Origin: Saccharothrix algeriensis
GTDB taxonomy: Bacteria > Actinomycetota > Actinomycetes > Mycobacteriales > Pseudonocardiaceae
DNA length: 64,000 nucleotides
Direction: 5' to 3'
Assembly (NCBI RefSeq): GCF_016907655.1
Contig: NZ_JAFBCL010000001.1
Coordinates: 6,358,001 to 6,422,000, forward strand
This document shows positions 26,276-34,860 of this stretch, in pieces (position 1 is the first letter of the stretch; every line of letters starts with the position of its first letter). The notes under the pieces are model-generated. The model worked only from the letters and a program-made list of their open reading frames with translations. It was not told the origin of the DNA and did not search any database. Position numbers and translations under genes: made by a program.

Positions 26276-27814
26276 TCATGCGGACTGAAGGGTCGTGCCG
26301 GCCGCGGTCAGCCCGTCGGCGGCGTCGAGCAGCAGCAGGTCGTCGACGATGTCGCGGGCGCGGTCGACCAGCGACGGCATCCCGAAGGTGAAGAACAGGG
26401 TGCCGCCGGCGAGGTCGCCCAGGGCGTGGTAGCGCGGGTCGGGCACGCCGTCGACGGTCAGCCGGCTGGTCGCCCGGTCGACGTGCACGCCGCCGCGCGG
26501 GTGCGGGCGGGCCAGCCCCGCCGCCACCAGCCCGTCCACCAGCGGGCGGGCCATCGCCGAGGTGGAGCGCACGGCGGGGTTGACGGCGTTGACCACGACG
26601 TCGACCTCGGTCCGGGTCCTGCCCGCGGTGAAGGCGAAACCCCCGCCGGGGCGCGGCACGACCCCCTCCAGCCCGGCGACGACGGACAGCCGGCCGGCGT
26701 CGACGAGGTCGACCAGGGTCCGCGCGGCGGCCGAGGTCATGGGGCAGCAGATGCTCATCAGCGCCCGGTAGTGGTGGCGCAGCAGCTCGGCCTTCTCGTC
26801 CTCGGCCAGGACCGTCCACACGTCGGGACCGGCGGCGGGGACCGCCTGCTGGAGGATGCGCAGCGCGCGGTCCGGCGAGTCCACGGCCGCCAGGTGCCGC
26901 CGCAGCCGCGCCGTCGGGTCCTCCACGCCCAGCGAGGCCAGCTCGGCGGTGATGACGGCCGGGTCCTCGCCGGCGGCGGTCAGCTCGTCGCGCATCGCGG
27001 TGACGAGCCGCCGCAGCGGGATCGTCTCGCCCCGCAGCGCGGCCTCGCGCAGCTCGTCGGGGCGGAAGTGGACGAGTTCGTGCTCGATCGCGCGCTGGCG
27101 CACCATCGGCAGGATCCCGCTGCGCGACAACAGGTGCACCCGCCCGCGGTGGCCGCGTTCGGCCAGCGCGAGCACGACGTCCACGCCGGTCAGGCCGCTG
27201 CCCAGCACCGCGACGTCCTGGTCCGGGCCCACCTGCTCCAGGGTGCGGGTCAGCGGGTACGGGTCGGCGACGTGACCGGGCGAACCGGACAGCCCGTAGT
27301 CGTCGGGCGGGGTGCCGCGCCCGGTGCACAGCACCACCTGGTCGACCGGGAACTCGTTGCGCTCCTTGGTCCTGATCGTGATCCCATCATCGGAGGGGAG
27401 GGCCGAGACGGCCTGCTCCCGGATCACCCGCACCAGCCAGCCGTTCTCGGCCAGCCGCGCCAGCGCCGCCCGCGCCGAGTCCTCCAGGTACTCGCCGTAG
27501 CGTCCACGTGGGATGAACCTGATGCCGCATAAGGGATCGGTGTGGTCGTCCACGCCGGGAACCCGCGGGTAGCGCAGGTCCAGCCAACGCGTGAAGTGCT
27601 CTTTGTCACCACTTCGGATGGTCATGCCTTCGGGCGCGATGTTGACCCGAACCGCCTCGACGTCCCTTTGGTACGGCCTGCCGCGCCACAGGTGCGGCGA
27701 CGGGTCGAACACCGTCACCGAACCGCCGCGCTCGTCGGAGCGGGCGAGTGCGTCGAGCAGGCACACGGTCGAGGCGCCGCCGCCGATGATGCCTAGCCGA
27801 GTGTCGCTGCGCAT
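26276..27814 (-). CDS. FAD/NAD(P)-binding oxidoreductase (NAD_binding_9 type)
   Basis: 512 residues from an ATG at 27814. Two dinucleotide folds are visible: LGIIGGGASTVCLLDAL at the N-terminus for FAD and DVAVLGSGLTGVDVVLAL near the middle for NAD(P). The regions PSPHLWRGRPYQRDVEAVRVNIAPEGM and VVLCTGRG fit the HpyO/NAD_binding_9 family, related to amino-acid N-hydroxylases and electron-transfer flavoproteins in secondary metabolism. The stop overlaps a possible start of the HpaB gene (ATGA). It is first in the leftward operon, divergent from the dehydrogenase. The reaction is unknown; N-hydroxylation or amine oxidation are candidates. Confidence 0.8.
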   Translation of the reverse strand: MRSDTRLGIIGGGASTVCLLDALARSDERGGSVTVFDPSPHLWRGRPYQRDVEAVRVNIAPEGMTIRSGDKEHFTRWLDLRYPRVPGVDDHTDPLCGIRFIPRGRYGEYLEDSARAALARLAENGWLVRVIREQAVSALPSDDGITIRTKERNEFPVDQVVLCTGRGTPPDDYGLSGSPGHVADPYPLTRTLEQVGPDQDVAVLGSGLTGVDVVLALAERGHRGRVHLLSRSGILPMVRQRAIEHELVHFRPDELREAALRGETIPLRRLVTAMRDELTAAGEDPAVITAELASLGVEDPTARLRRHLAAVDSPDRALRILQQAVPAAGPDVWTVLAEDEKAELLRHHYRALMSICCPMTSAAARTLVDLVDAGRLSVVAGLEGVVPRPGGGFAFTAGRTRTEVDVVVNAVNPAVRSTSAMARPLVDGLVAAGLARPHPRGGVHVDRATSRLTVDGVPDPRYHALGDLAGGTLFFTFGMPSLVDRARDIVDDLLLLDAADGLTAAGTTLQSA

Positions 27815-28344
27815 GGCGTCCAGCTCACCTGTGTCCCTCCTGGTCGATTCGCGCGCCTGCCCCCAGACGCGGATCGGGCAGCACAAAATCCGGGCGCGCG
27901 TGAGCGCGCCGCCGTTTCGGCGAAAAGAATAGGATTCCCCCCAAGGAACCAATGCGGGCCGGCGAATCCCCCTCGCCGTTCTCCCGTGGTCGGCCGGCAG
28001 CTTTACCAGAACGACCCGGCTTCGACGCTACACGGCGGTGTCACCCCGGTCAACCGAGTCGGCGGGCGGTCCACCAGGTGTGTCCTGAAGCACTTGCTTG
28101 ACCCGCGCCGGTCCCGTGTGGAAGATGGGTCGAGGTTACTGGTCACGCATTCCGGGCACCGCGCTGGGCCTTTTGGTCCACACCGTCGCCTGGTCCGGCG
28201 CTTCCCTTCCAGTTTCCCCTCGTCGACCACCGCACCCCGTCCGGGGTGATCTTTTCGCGCGCTTCGAAAAGGTCCGCCGGAGATTTTCGGTTGTCCATAG
28301 GATTCCTTGATGACTTTGTCCGCTGAGCGGACCCGGGTTGGGGG
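27815..28344. other. 530-bp divergent promoter region of the two catechol operons
   Basis: No gene is credible. The stretch is AT-richer than the flanks near 27925-27950 and 28280-28320, consistent with promoters facing both ways. A 15-bp palindrome at 28318-28332 is the one clear operator-like element. Confidence 0.5.
28318..28332. promoter_or_regulatory. 15-bp palindrome GTCCGCT-G-AGCGGAC
   Basis: A perfect dyad ending 12 bp before the dehydrogenase start. Its size and position fit an operator for an IclR- or GntR-type regulator of aromatic catabolism. No such regulator is encoded in the window. Confidence 0.5.
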
Positions 28345-29829
28345 ATGAACGTGCCTGAGTCACCAGACGCGCAGGCGGGCTCCGCGCCGCGCGCCGTGCA
28401 CCACCTGATCAACGGCGTCGCCGTCGAGGGGCGCGCCACCTTCGAGACCCGCGACCCGCACGACAACCGCCTGCTGGCCACGGTCGCGCGGGGCACCGAG
28501 GACGACGCGCGCGCCGCCATCGGCGCGGCCAGGACGGCGTTCGACGAGGGCCCCTGGCCCGCGATGACGCCCCGCGAGCGGCGCGCGGTGCTGCACGCGG
28601 TGGCCGACGCGGTCGAGGCCAACGCCGAGGAGCTGGCCGACCTGGAGACGCGCGACGCGGGCAAGGCCATCCGGGTCACCCGGCACGCCGACATCCCGCG
28701 CGTGGCCCACAACCTGCGGTTCTTCGCCGACTACGCCGCCGCGGCGGGCGACCACGCCTACCCCGACGGGCCGCTGCTGTCCTACACGCTGCACCCGCCG
28801 GCCGGGGTGGTCAGCGCGATCAGCCCGTGGAACGCCCCGCTGATGCTGGCCAGCTGGAAGATCGCGCCCGCCCTGGCCTTCGGCAACACCGTGGTGCTCA
28901 AACCGGCGCCGCAGACGCCGCTGACCGCCGCCCGGTTCGGCGAGCTGGCGCTGGCGGCCGGGCTGCCCGAGGGCGTGCTCAACATCGTCCACGGGTACGG
29001 CGGCGACGAGGTCGCCGGGCCGCTGACCAGCGACCCCCGGGTCGACCGGATCACCTTCACCGGGTCGAGCGCCACCGGCGCGAAGATCATGGCCGCCGCC
29101 GCGGCGAACCTGACGCCGGTGTCGGCCGAGCTGGGCGGCAAGTCGGCGAACCTGGTGTTCGACGACGCCGACCTGGACGTCGCCGTGCCGGAGTCGATCA
29201 AGGCGGCGTTCGCGGGCAACGGCCAGGTGTGCTTCGCGGGCACCCGCCTGTTCGTCCAGCGGGGTATCCACGACGAATTCCTCGCCCGGTTCGCCGAGGC
29301 GGCGGCGAAGATGGTCGTCGGAGACCCGAAGGATCCTGCGACCGACATGGGGCCGCTCATCGAGCAGCGGCACCTGGAGAAGGTCCACGGCTACGTGGAC
29401 TTGGCCCGCGCCGAAGGCGGCACAATAGTCGCGGGTGGTTCACAATTGACCGCCGGCGGGCTCGCCGGGGGTTTCTACTACACCCCGACGATCATCACCG
29501 GGCTGACCAATGAATGCCGGACCGCGCAGGAGGAGATCTTCGGCCCGGTGGAAGCGGTGATGCCGTTCGACACCGAGGAGGAAGCCATTCGCCTGGCGAA
29601 CTCCTCGCGTTACGGCCTGTCGGGCATTCTTTTCACGAGCAATCTCGACCGGGCCCACCGGCTGGCCGCGCGGTGGCGCGCCGGAACCGTGTGGGTGAAC
29701 ACCTACTTCGACCGCGACCTGCGGTTGCCGTTCGGTGGTGAGGGCAGCAGCGGCGTCGGCCGGGAGGGCGGCGAGTACTCGCGGGAGTTCTTCACCGAGC
29801 CCCGCGCGGTCATGCTCCGCATCCGCTGA
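28345..29829 (+). CDS. 2-Hydroxymuconic-semialdehyde-type aldehyde dehydrogenase (XylG/HpaE-like)
   Basis: 494 residues, NAD-dependent aldehyde dehydrogenase. Catalytic Cys296 lies in GNGQVCFAGT and the general base Glu262 in SAELGGKSANL. The fingerprint ISPWNAPLMLASWKIAPALAFGNTVVLKPA is typical of the XylG/HpaE/BetB group. Next to the ring-cleavage dioxygenase it should oxidise the semialdehyde to the 2-oxo-diacid enol. First gene of the rightward operon. The ATG at 28345 has little Shine-Dalgarno; a GTG at 28351 with GGGGGA upstream may be the real start. Confidence 0.9.
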   Translation: MNVPESPDAQAGSAPRAVHHLINGVAVEGRATFETRDPHDNRLLATVARGTEDDARAAIGAARTAFDEGPWPAMTPRERRAVLHAVADAVEANAEELADLETRDAGKAIRVTRHADIPRVAHNLRFFADYAAAAGDHAYPDGPLLSYTLHPPAGVVSAISPWNAPLMLASWKIAPALAFGNTVVLKPAPQTPLTAARFGELALAAGLPEGVLNIVHGYGGDEVAGPLTSDPRVDRITFTGSSATGAKIMAAAAANLTPVSAELGGKSANLVFDDADLDVAVPESIKAAFAGNGQVCFAGTRLFVQRGIHDEFLARFAEAAAKMVVGDPKDPATDMGPLIEQRHLEKVHGYVDLARAEGGTIVAGGSQLTAGGLAGGFYYTPTIITGLTNECRTAQEEIFGPVEAVMPFDTEEEAIRLANSSRYGLSGILFTSNLDRAHRLAARWRAGTVWVNTYFDRDLRLPFGGEGSSGVGREGGEYSREFFTEPRAVMLRIR

Positions 29830-29861
29830 CCCCGCCCCTCCCGTCCACAGGAAGGACCGCC

Positions 29862-30482
29862 ATGACCACGACCGGGACCACCCGGGACGCCCGGGCGACC
29901 GCCCCGCCGGGAGCGGCGACGTGCGGCCACGTCGTCACCGCGGCCTCGCGGGCGCACCGCCGCGAGCTGGGCGTCGACGAACCCACGACCGACCTGCTGC
30001 TCACCGCGCAGCTGCACCTCGGCCGGACGCCGGTCGCCGCGGCGTCGAAGCTCCACTCGGGCCTGCTGTTCGCGCTCGGCCGCGCGCTGGACGAGGACGC
30101 GACGGTCTTCGACGCGGCGCGCGCGGTGGAGCACGTGGCGCCCGCCGTGGAGGTCGTCGGCGAGGACGGCGCGCGCGCGGTGGCGCCGGGGACCGCGCCG
30201 GCCCGCCTCGACGCGGTGGACCTGCGCCTGGCCGGCTGCCTGGTGCACCGCAACGGCGAGATCGCCGAGACCGGCGCGGGCGGCGTGCTGCTCGGCTCGC
30301 CGCTGGAGGCCCTGGTGTGGCTGGCCCGCACCGGCGCCCGGCCGCGGGCCGGGCAGCTCGTCCTGGTCTCCTCGATGACCCGCGCCGTGCCCGTCGGGCC
30401 GGGCGACACCGCCGTGGTGTCCGTCGCCGGCCTGGGCGTGGCCACCGCCCGCCTGGTGCCCGCAGCGGAGGAGGTCCGATGA
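29862..30482 (+). CDS. Short hydratase-like protein (XylJ/MhpD family) lacking metal ligands
   Basis: 206 residues, about 50 shorter than typical 2-oxopent-4-enoate hydratases. The C-terminal half is family-like: RLAGCLVHRNGEIAETGAG, LLGSPLEALVWLAR, and LVSSMTRAVPVGPGDTAVV. The metal-binding E-x-E motif, present as EPEIVFVMGD in the next gene, is here replaced by the segment KLHSGLLFALGRALD, so two ligands are missing. It overlaps the decarboxylase start by 4 bp. XylI and XylJ form a complex in known pathways; this protein may be a structural partner or an unusual hydratase. The operon position supports a meta-cleavage role. Confidence 0.75.
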   Translation: MTTTGTTRDARATAPPGAATCGHVVTAASRAHRRELGVDEPTTDLLLTAQLHLGRTPVAAASKLHSGLLFALGRALDEDATVFDAARAVEHVAPAVEVVGEDGARAVAPGTAPARLDAVDLRLAGCLVHRNGEIAETGAGGVLLGSPLEALVWLARTGARPRAGQLVLVSSMTRAVPVGPGDTAVVSVAGLGVATARLVPAAEEVR

Positions 30483-31273
30483 CCGGAGAGATCCGCCCCG
30501 GCGACGTCGGCCGCGCCGCGCAGGTGCTGCTCGACGCCGAAGCCTCGCGCACCTCGCGCGGGCCGATCACCGCGCAGTGGCCGGACCTGGACCTGGCCAC
30601 CGCCTACACCGTGCAGTTCGAGGCGCTGCGCCGCCGCCTGGACCGCGGCGAGCGGCTCATCGGCGTCAAGCTCGGCCTCACCTCGCGGGCCAAGCAGCGC
30701 CGCATGGGCATCGACTTCCCGTCGCTGGCCTGGCTCACCGACGCCATGGTGCTGCCGGCCGGCGCGCCGCTGCCGCGCGAGCGCCTCATCCACCCGCGCG
30801 CCGAACCGGAGATCGTGTTCGTGATGGGCGACCGGCTGGCCGGTCCGGGCGTGACGTCGGCGACCGCGCTGCGCGCGGTCGCGACCGTCCACGGTGGACT
30901 GGAGATCATCGACAGCCGGTACCGCGACTTCAAGTTCACGATGGCCGACGCGGTGGCGGACAACAGCTCGTCGGGGCTGTTCTCGCTCGGGCCGGTCGGC
31001 CGCACGCCCGACGGGCTCGACCTGGCGCACGAAGCCTGCCTGCTGGAGGTCGACGGGCAGGTCGAGGACGCCGCGGCCGGCGCCGCCGTCCAGGGCCACC
31101 CCGCCGAGGCCCTGGCGCTGGCGGCCAACCTGCTGGGCGAGCGCGGCCTCGCCGTCGAGCCCGGCTGGGTGGTGCTCACCGGCGGCATGACCGACGCCGT
31201 CCACGTGACACCCGGCGCCCGCGTCGCCGCGCACTTCACCACCCTCGGAACCGTGACCGTCGCAGGAGGTTGA
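30479..31273 (+). CDS. 4-Oxalocrotonate decarboxylase / 2-oxo-4-pentenoate hydratase family (XylI-like)
   Basis: 264 residues, the usual length. The FAH-like fold is recognisable: GVKLGLTSRAKQRRMGIDFP, then metal ligands in RAEPEIVFVMGDRL, the third acidic ligand around GGLEIIDSRY, and ADNSSSGLFSLG. XylI-type enzymes decarboxylate 2-oxo-3-hexenedioate to 2-oxopent-4-enoate with Mg or Mn. It is translationally coupled to the preceding hydratase-like gene (ATGA) and followed after 3 bp by the tautomerase. Confidence 0.9.
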   Translation: MTGEIRPGDVGRAAQVLLDAEASRTSRGPITAQWPDLDLATAYTVQFEALRRRLDRGERLIGVKLGLTSRAKQRRMGIDFPSLAWLTDAMVLPAGAPLPRERLIHPRAEPEIVFVMGDRLAGPGVTSATALRAVATVHGGLEIIDSRYRDFKFTMADAVADNSSSGLFSLGPVGRTPDGLDLAHEACLLEVDGQVEDAAAGAAVQGHPAEALALAANLLGERGLAVEPGWVVLTGGMTDAVHVTPGARVAAHFTTLGTVTVAGG

Positions 31274-31276
31274 GCC

Positions 31277-31534
31277 GTGCCGTTCATCGACGTGTCGCTG
31301 GGCGCCGGGCGCACGCCCGAGCAGGTGCGGGCGCTCATCCACGAGTTGACCGAGGCCGCGCACCGCGCGGTCGGGGCCCCGAAGGCCAACATCCGCGTCG
31401 TCATCCGCGAGATCGCACCCGAGCACTGGGCGGCGGGCGACGTGACCATCGCCGAGCGGAACGCCGCCGCGGCTGCCGCCACCGAGCACGCCGAGCAGCC
31501 CCAGCACACCGAGCAGCCCCAGCACACCGAGTAG
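31277..31534 (+). CDS. 4-Oxalocrotonate tautomerase family enzyme with repeat tail (XylH-like)
   Basis: 85 residues. After removal of Met the catalytic Pro1 is exposed, and Arg11 and Arg39 of 4-oxalocrotonate tautomerase are conserved at exactly those positions; Phe50 is replaced by Trp. It interconverts enol and keto forms of the ring-cleavage diacid. The GTG start has GGAGG 7 nt upstream. The core of about 60 residues is followed by an Ala-rich stretch and a tail with two exact copies of the 18-bp unit encoding EQPQHT, which is unusual for the family. Confidence 0.88.
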   Translation: MPFIDVSLGAGRTPEQVRALIHELTEAAHRAVGAPKANIRVVIREIAPEHWAAGDVTIAERNAAAAAATEHAEQPQHTEQPQHTE

Positions 31535-31544
31535 GAGAGGCTCC

Positions 31545-32531
31545 ATGTCCGAATTGGACGACGAATTCCGCCGCCACGAGGTCGCACACCTTGCCCGCGT
31601 GGAGCTGCACACCCCCGACCCCGACGGGACGCTGTGGTTCTTCAAGGACCTGCTCGGCATGTACGAGACGCACCGCGAGGGGCAGTCGGTGTACCTGCGC
31701 GGCTACGAGGACCCCTACCAGTGGAGCCTCAAGGTCACCGAGGCCGCCCAGCCGCGCATGGACCACTTCGCCATGCGCACGTCCTCGCCCGCCGCGCTGG
31801 AGCGGCGCGTGAAGGCCATCCGCGACGGCAACGTCGAGGGCACGTGGACCGAGGGCGACTACGGCTACGGCAAGACCTTCCAGTTCGACACCCCCGACGG
31901 CCACCGCATGAACCTGCTGTGGGAGGTGGAGAAGTACCAGGCGCCGCCGGAGCTGAAGAGCAAGATCCTGACCCGGCCGTCCAAGAAGCCGTTGCGGGGC
32001 CTGCCGGTCAAGCGCATCGACCACCTCAACCTGCTGGCCAGCGACGTCACGCCGGTGAAGAACTCCTTCGAGCGGTACCTGGGGATGCAGACCCGGGAGC
32101 GCGTGGTGGACGGCGAGGTCGAGATCGGCGCGTGGCTGAGCAGCAACATCCTCGGCCACGAGCTGGCGATCATGCACGACGCGCGCGGCGCGCGCGGGCG
32201 CCTGCACCACGTGGCGTTCTACTACGGGATCCAGCAGCACACCGTCGACGCGGCCGAGATGTTCCGCGACTACGACATCACCATCGAGGCGGGGCCGGAC
32301 CGGCACGGCCTGACCCAGGGCTCGTTCCTGTACGTGTTCGAGCCCGGCGGCAACCGGATCGAGCTGTTCGGCGACCCCGGCATCCTGGAGCTGGAGCCGG
32401 ACTTCGAGATGAAGACGTGGACCATGGCCGACATCGACACGGCCACGGCCATCGGCGGCACCAACCTGCCGCGGGAGACCTACTTCACCTACGGCACGCC
32501 GCCCGTCGACGACGCGGGGGAGACCGCCTGA
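31545..32531 (+). CDS. Catechol 2,3-dioxygenase (extradiol, VOC superfamily)
   Basis: 328 residues with two glyoxalase/bleomycin-type modules. The catalytic Fe(II) ligands are visible in the second module: His160 (RIDHLNLL), His221 or His222 (LHHVAFYYG) and Glu273 (NRIELFG). The spacing closely matches XylE. The C-terminal part FLYVFEPGGNRIELFGDPG is typical. It opens a catechol ring next to the diol to a hydroxymuconic semialdehyde, which the upstream-encoded dehydrogenase can oxidise. Last gene of the rightward operon, ending at a hairpin. Confidence 0.93.
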   Translation: MSELDDEFRRHEVAHLARVELHTPDPDGTLWFFKDLLGMYETHREGQSVYLRGYEDPYQWSLKVTEAAQPRMDHFAMRTSSPAALERRVKAIRDGNVEGTWTEGDYGYGKTFQFDTPDGHRMNLLWEVEKYQAPPELKSKILTRPSKKPLRGLPVKRIDHLNLLASDVTPVKNSFERYLGMQTRERVVDGEVEIGAWLSSNILGHELAIMHDARGARGRLHHVAFYYGIQQHTVDAAEMFRDYDITIEAGPDRHGLTQGSFLYVFEPGGNRIELFGDPGILELEPDFEMKTWTMADIDTATAIGGTNLPRETYFTYGTPPVDDAGETA

Positions 32532-32543
32532 CGCCGAGGGGCG

Positions 32544-32571
32544 CCGCCGGCCGGGGCAGCCCGGCCGGCGG
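32544..32571 (+). terminator. Hairpin terminator after catechol dioxygenase
   Basis: Perfect 12-bp stem with loop GCAG, 13 bp past the stop. Confidence 0.7.
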
Positions 32572-32704
32572 TCCGGCCCCGGTCGGCGGCGGTGGCGCGC
32601 CCGATCGGCCGGACGCAGCCGCCCTGCACACAGTCGCAGCGCTGTGACCAGCGGTTTCGCACGTGATATTGAGCACCCCGGACGTTGTTGAACCGTCCAC
32701 ACCG

Positions 32705-32723
32705 ATAACTTAGCCTTTCCTAA
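32705..32723. promoter_or_regulatory. Iron box (IdeR/DmdR-type operator) before siderophore importer
   Basis: The 19-mer ATAACTTAGCCTTTCCTAA matches 13 of 19 positions of the IdeR/DtxR consensus TTAGGTTAGGCTAACCTAA, and lies inside a 20-bp dyad with AACTTAG/CTAAGTT arms (32707-32726). It probably overlaps the -10 region (GATAAC), so iron-loaded regulator would block transcription. It is about 190 bp before the binding-protein start. Confidence 0.72.
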
Positions 32724-32911
32724 GTTTCGGCCGTTCGGGGGCTTGGACAGCTCCTTTTGCGCGGGCTTCGCCCAGCAGTCGGCGCCGGCCGGGACACCAC
32801 TTCGGACCCAGCGTCGAGGAGAGTGCACCAGTGGCGCCCCTGCCGTACCCCCGCGCGCGTCGCGGACCGCGGCCGGGGTCCCCTCGCGCGACCCCACTGC
32901 AAGGAGCTCCC

Positions 32912-33871
32912 ATGCGCCACCGCGCGACCGGCCGCGGGCTGACCGCGGCCCTGGCCGCCCTCGCCCTGCTCGTGCTCTCCGCCTGCGGGAGCGGGTCGGC
33001 CGACACGCCCGCCGCGCCCGCGTCGTCCGGACCGGTCACGGTCGCGCACGCGCAGGGCACGGCCACCATCGGCGCCACCCCGCAGAAGGTGGTGGTGTTC
33101 GACATCGGCGCCCTGGTCACGCTCGACGACCTCGGCGTGCCGGTGGTGGGCGTGCCGAAGCTGGAGGGGCTGCCCGAGCGGTTGGCCGAGTACGCGGGCG
33201 AGAAGTACACCAAGGTCGGCACGCTGTTCGAGCCCGACTACGAGAAGGTCAACGAGCTGGCCCCGGACCTGATCATCGTCGGCGGCCGGTCGGCGGCGGC
33301 CTACCCGGAGCTGTCCAAGATCGCCACGACCGTCGACGTGTCGGTGGACAACGCGAAGTTCCTGGCGAGCTTCCGCGAGCGGGTCGAGGCCGTCGGCGCG
33401 ATCTTCGGCAAGCAGGACCAGGTGCGCGAACGGCTGGACGCGCTGACCGCGAAGGTCTCCGAGGTGGCCGGCCGCAACCCGGCCCAGGGCAAGCGCGGCC
33501 TGGTCGTGCTCACCACCGGCGGCAAGATCAGCGCCTACGGGCCCGGCTCGCGCTTCGGCATCGTCCACGACCCGCTGGGCGTGACGCCCGCCGCCGAGGG
33601 GCTGGGCACCGACACCCACGGCAACGCCGTCTCGGCGGAGTTCATCGCCCAGACCAACCCGGACGTCCTCTACGTCGTCGACCGCGACTCGGCCATCGGC
33701 GACAACGGCCAGGCCGCCCGCCAGGTGCTGGACAACGCGCTGGTCAACGGTACCAACGCCGCCCGCAACAACCGCGTGGTCTACCTCTCGCCGTTCGAGT
33801 GGTACATCGCGCCGACCGGGTTGAGCTCGGTCGAGTCGATGGTCGCGGCGATCGGCGACAGCCTGTCGTGA
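32912..33871 (+). CDS. Siderophore-binding lipoprotein (YclQ/CeuE/FatB-like)
   Basis: 319 residues from an ATG with AAGGAG 5 nt upstream. Lipoprotein signal peptide with lipobox LSAC, then a class III (helical-bridge) periplasmic-binding fold: PQKVVVFDIGALVTLDDLGVPVVGVP, APDLIIVGGRSAA, GDNGQAARQVLDNALV and VVYLSPFEWYIAPTGLSSVESM. That end is characteristic of the petrobactin/catecholate-binding YclQ-CeuE-FatB group. It captures the ferric siderophore and passes it to the coupled permeases. Catecholate specificity is inferred from the family. Confidence 0.92.
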   Translation: MRHRATGRGLTAALAALALLVLSACGSGSADTPAAPASSGPVTVAHAQGTATIGATPQKVVVFDIGALVTLDDLGVPVVGVPKLEGLPERLAEYAGEKYTKVGTLFEPDYEKVNELAPDLIIVGGRSAAAYPELSKIATTVDVSVDNAKFLASFRERVEAVGAIFGKQDQVRERLDALTAKVSEVAGRNPAQGKRGLVVLTTGGKISAYGPGSRFGIVHDPLGVTPAAEGLGTDTHGNAVSAEFIAQTNPDVLYVVDRDSAIGDNGQAARQVLDNALVNGTNAARNNRVVYLSPFEWYIAPTGLSSVESMVAAIGDSLS

Positions 33872-34860
33872 GCCCCACGACCGGACGGCGGCGGGAGGTC
33901 CGCGGGCGCCACGTGGCGCTCGCGGGCGCCCTGCTGGTCCCCGCCGCGTTCGCCTCGCTGTTCGTCGGGGTGGGCGAGCTGAGCCCGCTGGGCCTGCTGC
34001 GCGCCGACTCCGGCGCGGCGCTGCTGTTCCTGGAGTCGCGCCTGCCGCGGCTGCTGGCGATCCTGCTGGCCGGGACGGCGATGAGCGTGGCGGGCCTGGT
34101 GATGATGCACATCACCCGCAACCGCTTCGTCTCGCCGTCCACGGCGGGGACCACCGAGTCGGCCGTGTTCGGCGTCTTCGTCGCCACGGCCTTCCTCGGC
34201 GCGGAGTCGGTGCTGGTCAAGATGGCCGTGGCGCTGGGCTTCGCGCTGCTGGGCACGCTGTTCTTCCTGTGGGTGCTGCGCAGGCTCACCTTCGCCGACG
34301 TGATGGTGGTGCCCCTGGTCGGCATCATGCTCGGCGGCGTGATCTCGGCGGCCACCACGTTCTTCGCCTACCGCGCCGACCTGCTGCAGTCGCTGTCGGC
34401 GTGGATGAACGGCGACTTCTCCTCGGTGCTGCGCGGGCGCTACGAGCTGCTGTGGGTGGCGGCGGCGGTGACGGTGGCCTGCTACCTCTACGCCGACCGG
34501 TTCACCGTGGCCGGGGTGGGCCGCGACTTCGCCGTCAACCTCGGCGTGCACTACGACCGGGTGGTCAACCTGGGGCTGCTGCTGGTCTCGGCGACCACGG
34601 CCGCGGTCGTCGTGACGGTGGGCAACATCCCGTTCATCGGGCTGGTCGTCCCGAACCTGGTCACCATGCTGCTGGGGGACAACCTGCGCCGGGTCCTGCC
34701 GGTCACCGCCCTGGCCGGCGCGGCGTTCGTGCTGGCCTGCGACGTCATCGGCCGGGTGGTCCGCCACCCCTACGAGATCCCGGTGGAGACCGTCGCCGGC
34801 GTGGTGGGCAGCGTCCTGTTCGTCCTGCTGGTGCTGCGCGCCCGGAACGGCGCCCGGTGA
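33868..34860 (+). CDS. Siderophore ABC importer permease 1 (FecCD family, YclN/FatD-like)
   Basis: 330 residues, GTG start overlapping the binding-protein stop (GTGA). About nine hydrophobic helices with FecCD marks: SRLPRLLAILLAGTAMSVAGLVMMHITRN near the start and GNIPFIGLVVPNLVTMLLGDNLRRVLP near the end. With permease 2 it forms a heterodimeric channel for the ferric complex. Confidence 0.92.
   Translation: MSPTTGRRREVRGRHVALAGALLVPAAFASLFVGVGELSPLGLLRADSGAALLFLESRLPRLLAILLAGTAMSVAGLVMMHITRNRFVSPSTAGTTESAVFGVFVATAFLGAESVLVKMAVALGFALLGTLFFLWVLRRLTFADVMVVPLVGIMLGGVISAATTFFAYRADLLQSLSAWMNGDFSSVLRGRYELLWVAAAVTVACYLYADRFTVAGVGRDFAVNLGVHYDRVVNLGLLLVSATTAAVVVTVGNIPFIGLVVPNLVTMLLGDNLRRVLPVTALAGAAFVLACDVIGRVVRHPYEIPVETVAGVVGSVLFVLLVLRARNGAR

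Larger units (their letters stand above)
32532..32911. other. 380-bp region with terminator and iron-regulated promoter
   Basis: It holds the terminator of the ring-cleavage operon (32544-32571), a lower-GC promoter patch at about 32655-32730 with the iron box, and the leader of the siderophore importer ending in AAGGAG. No gene. Confidence 0.6.
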
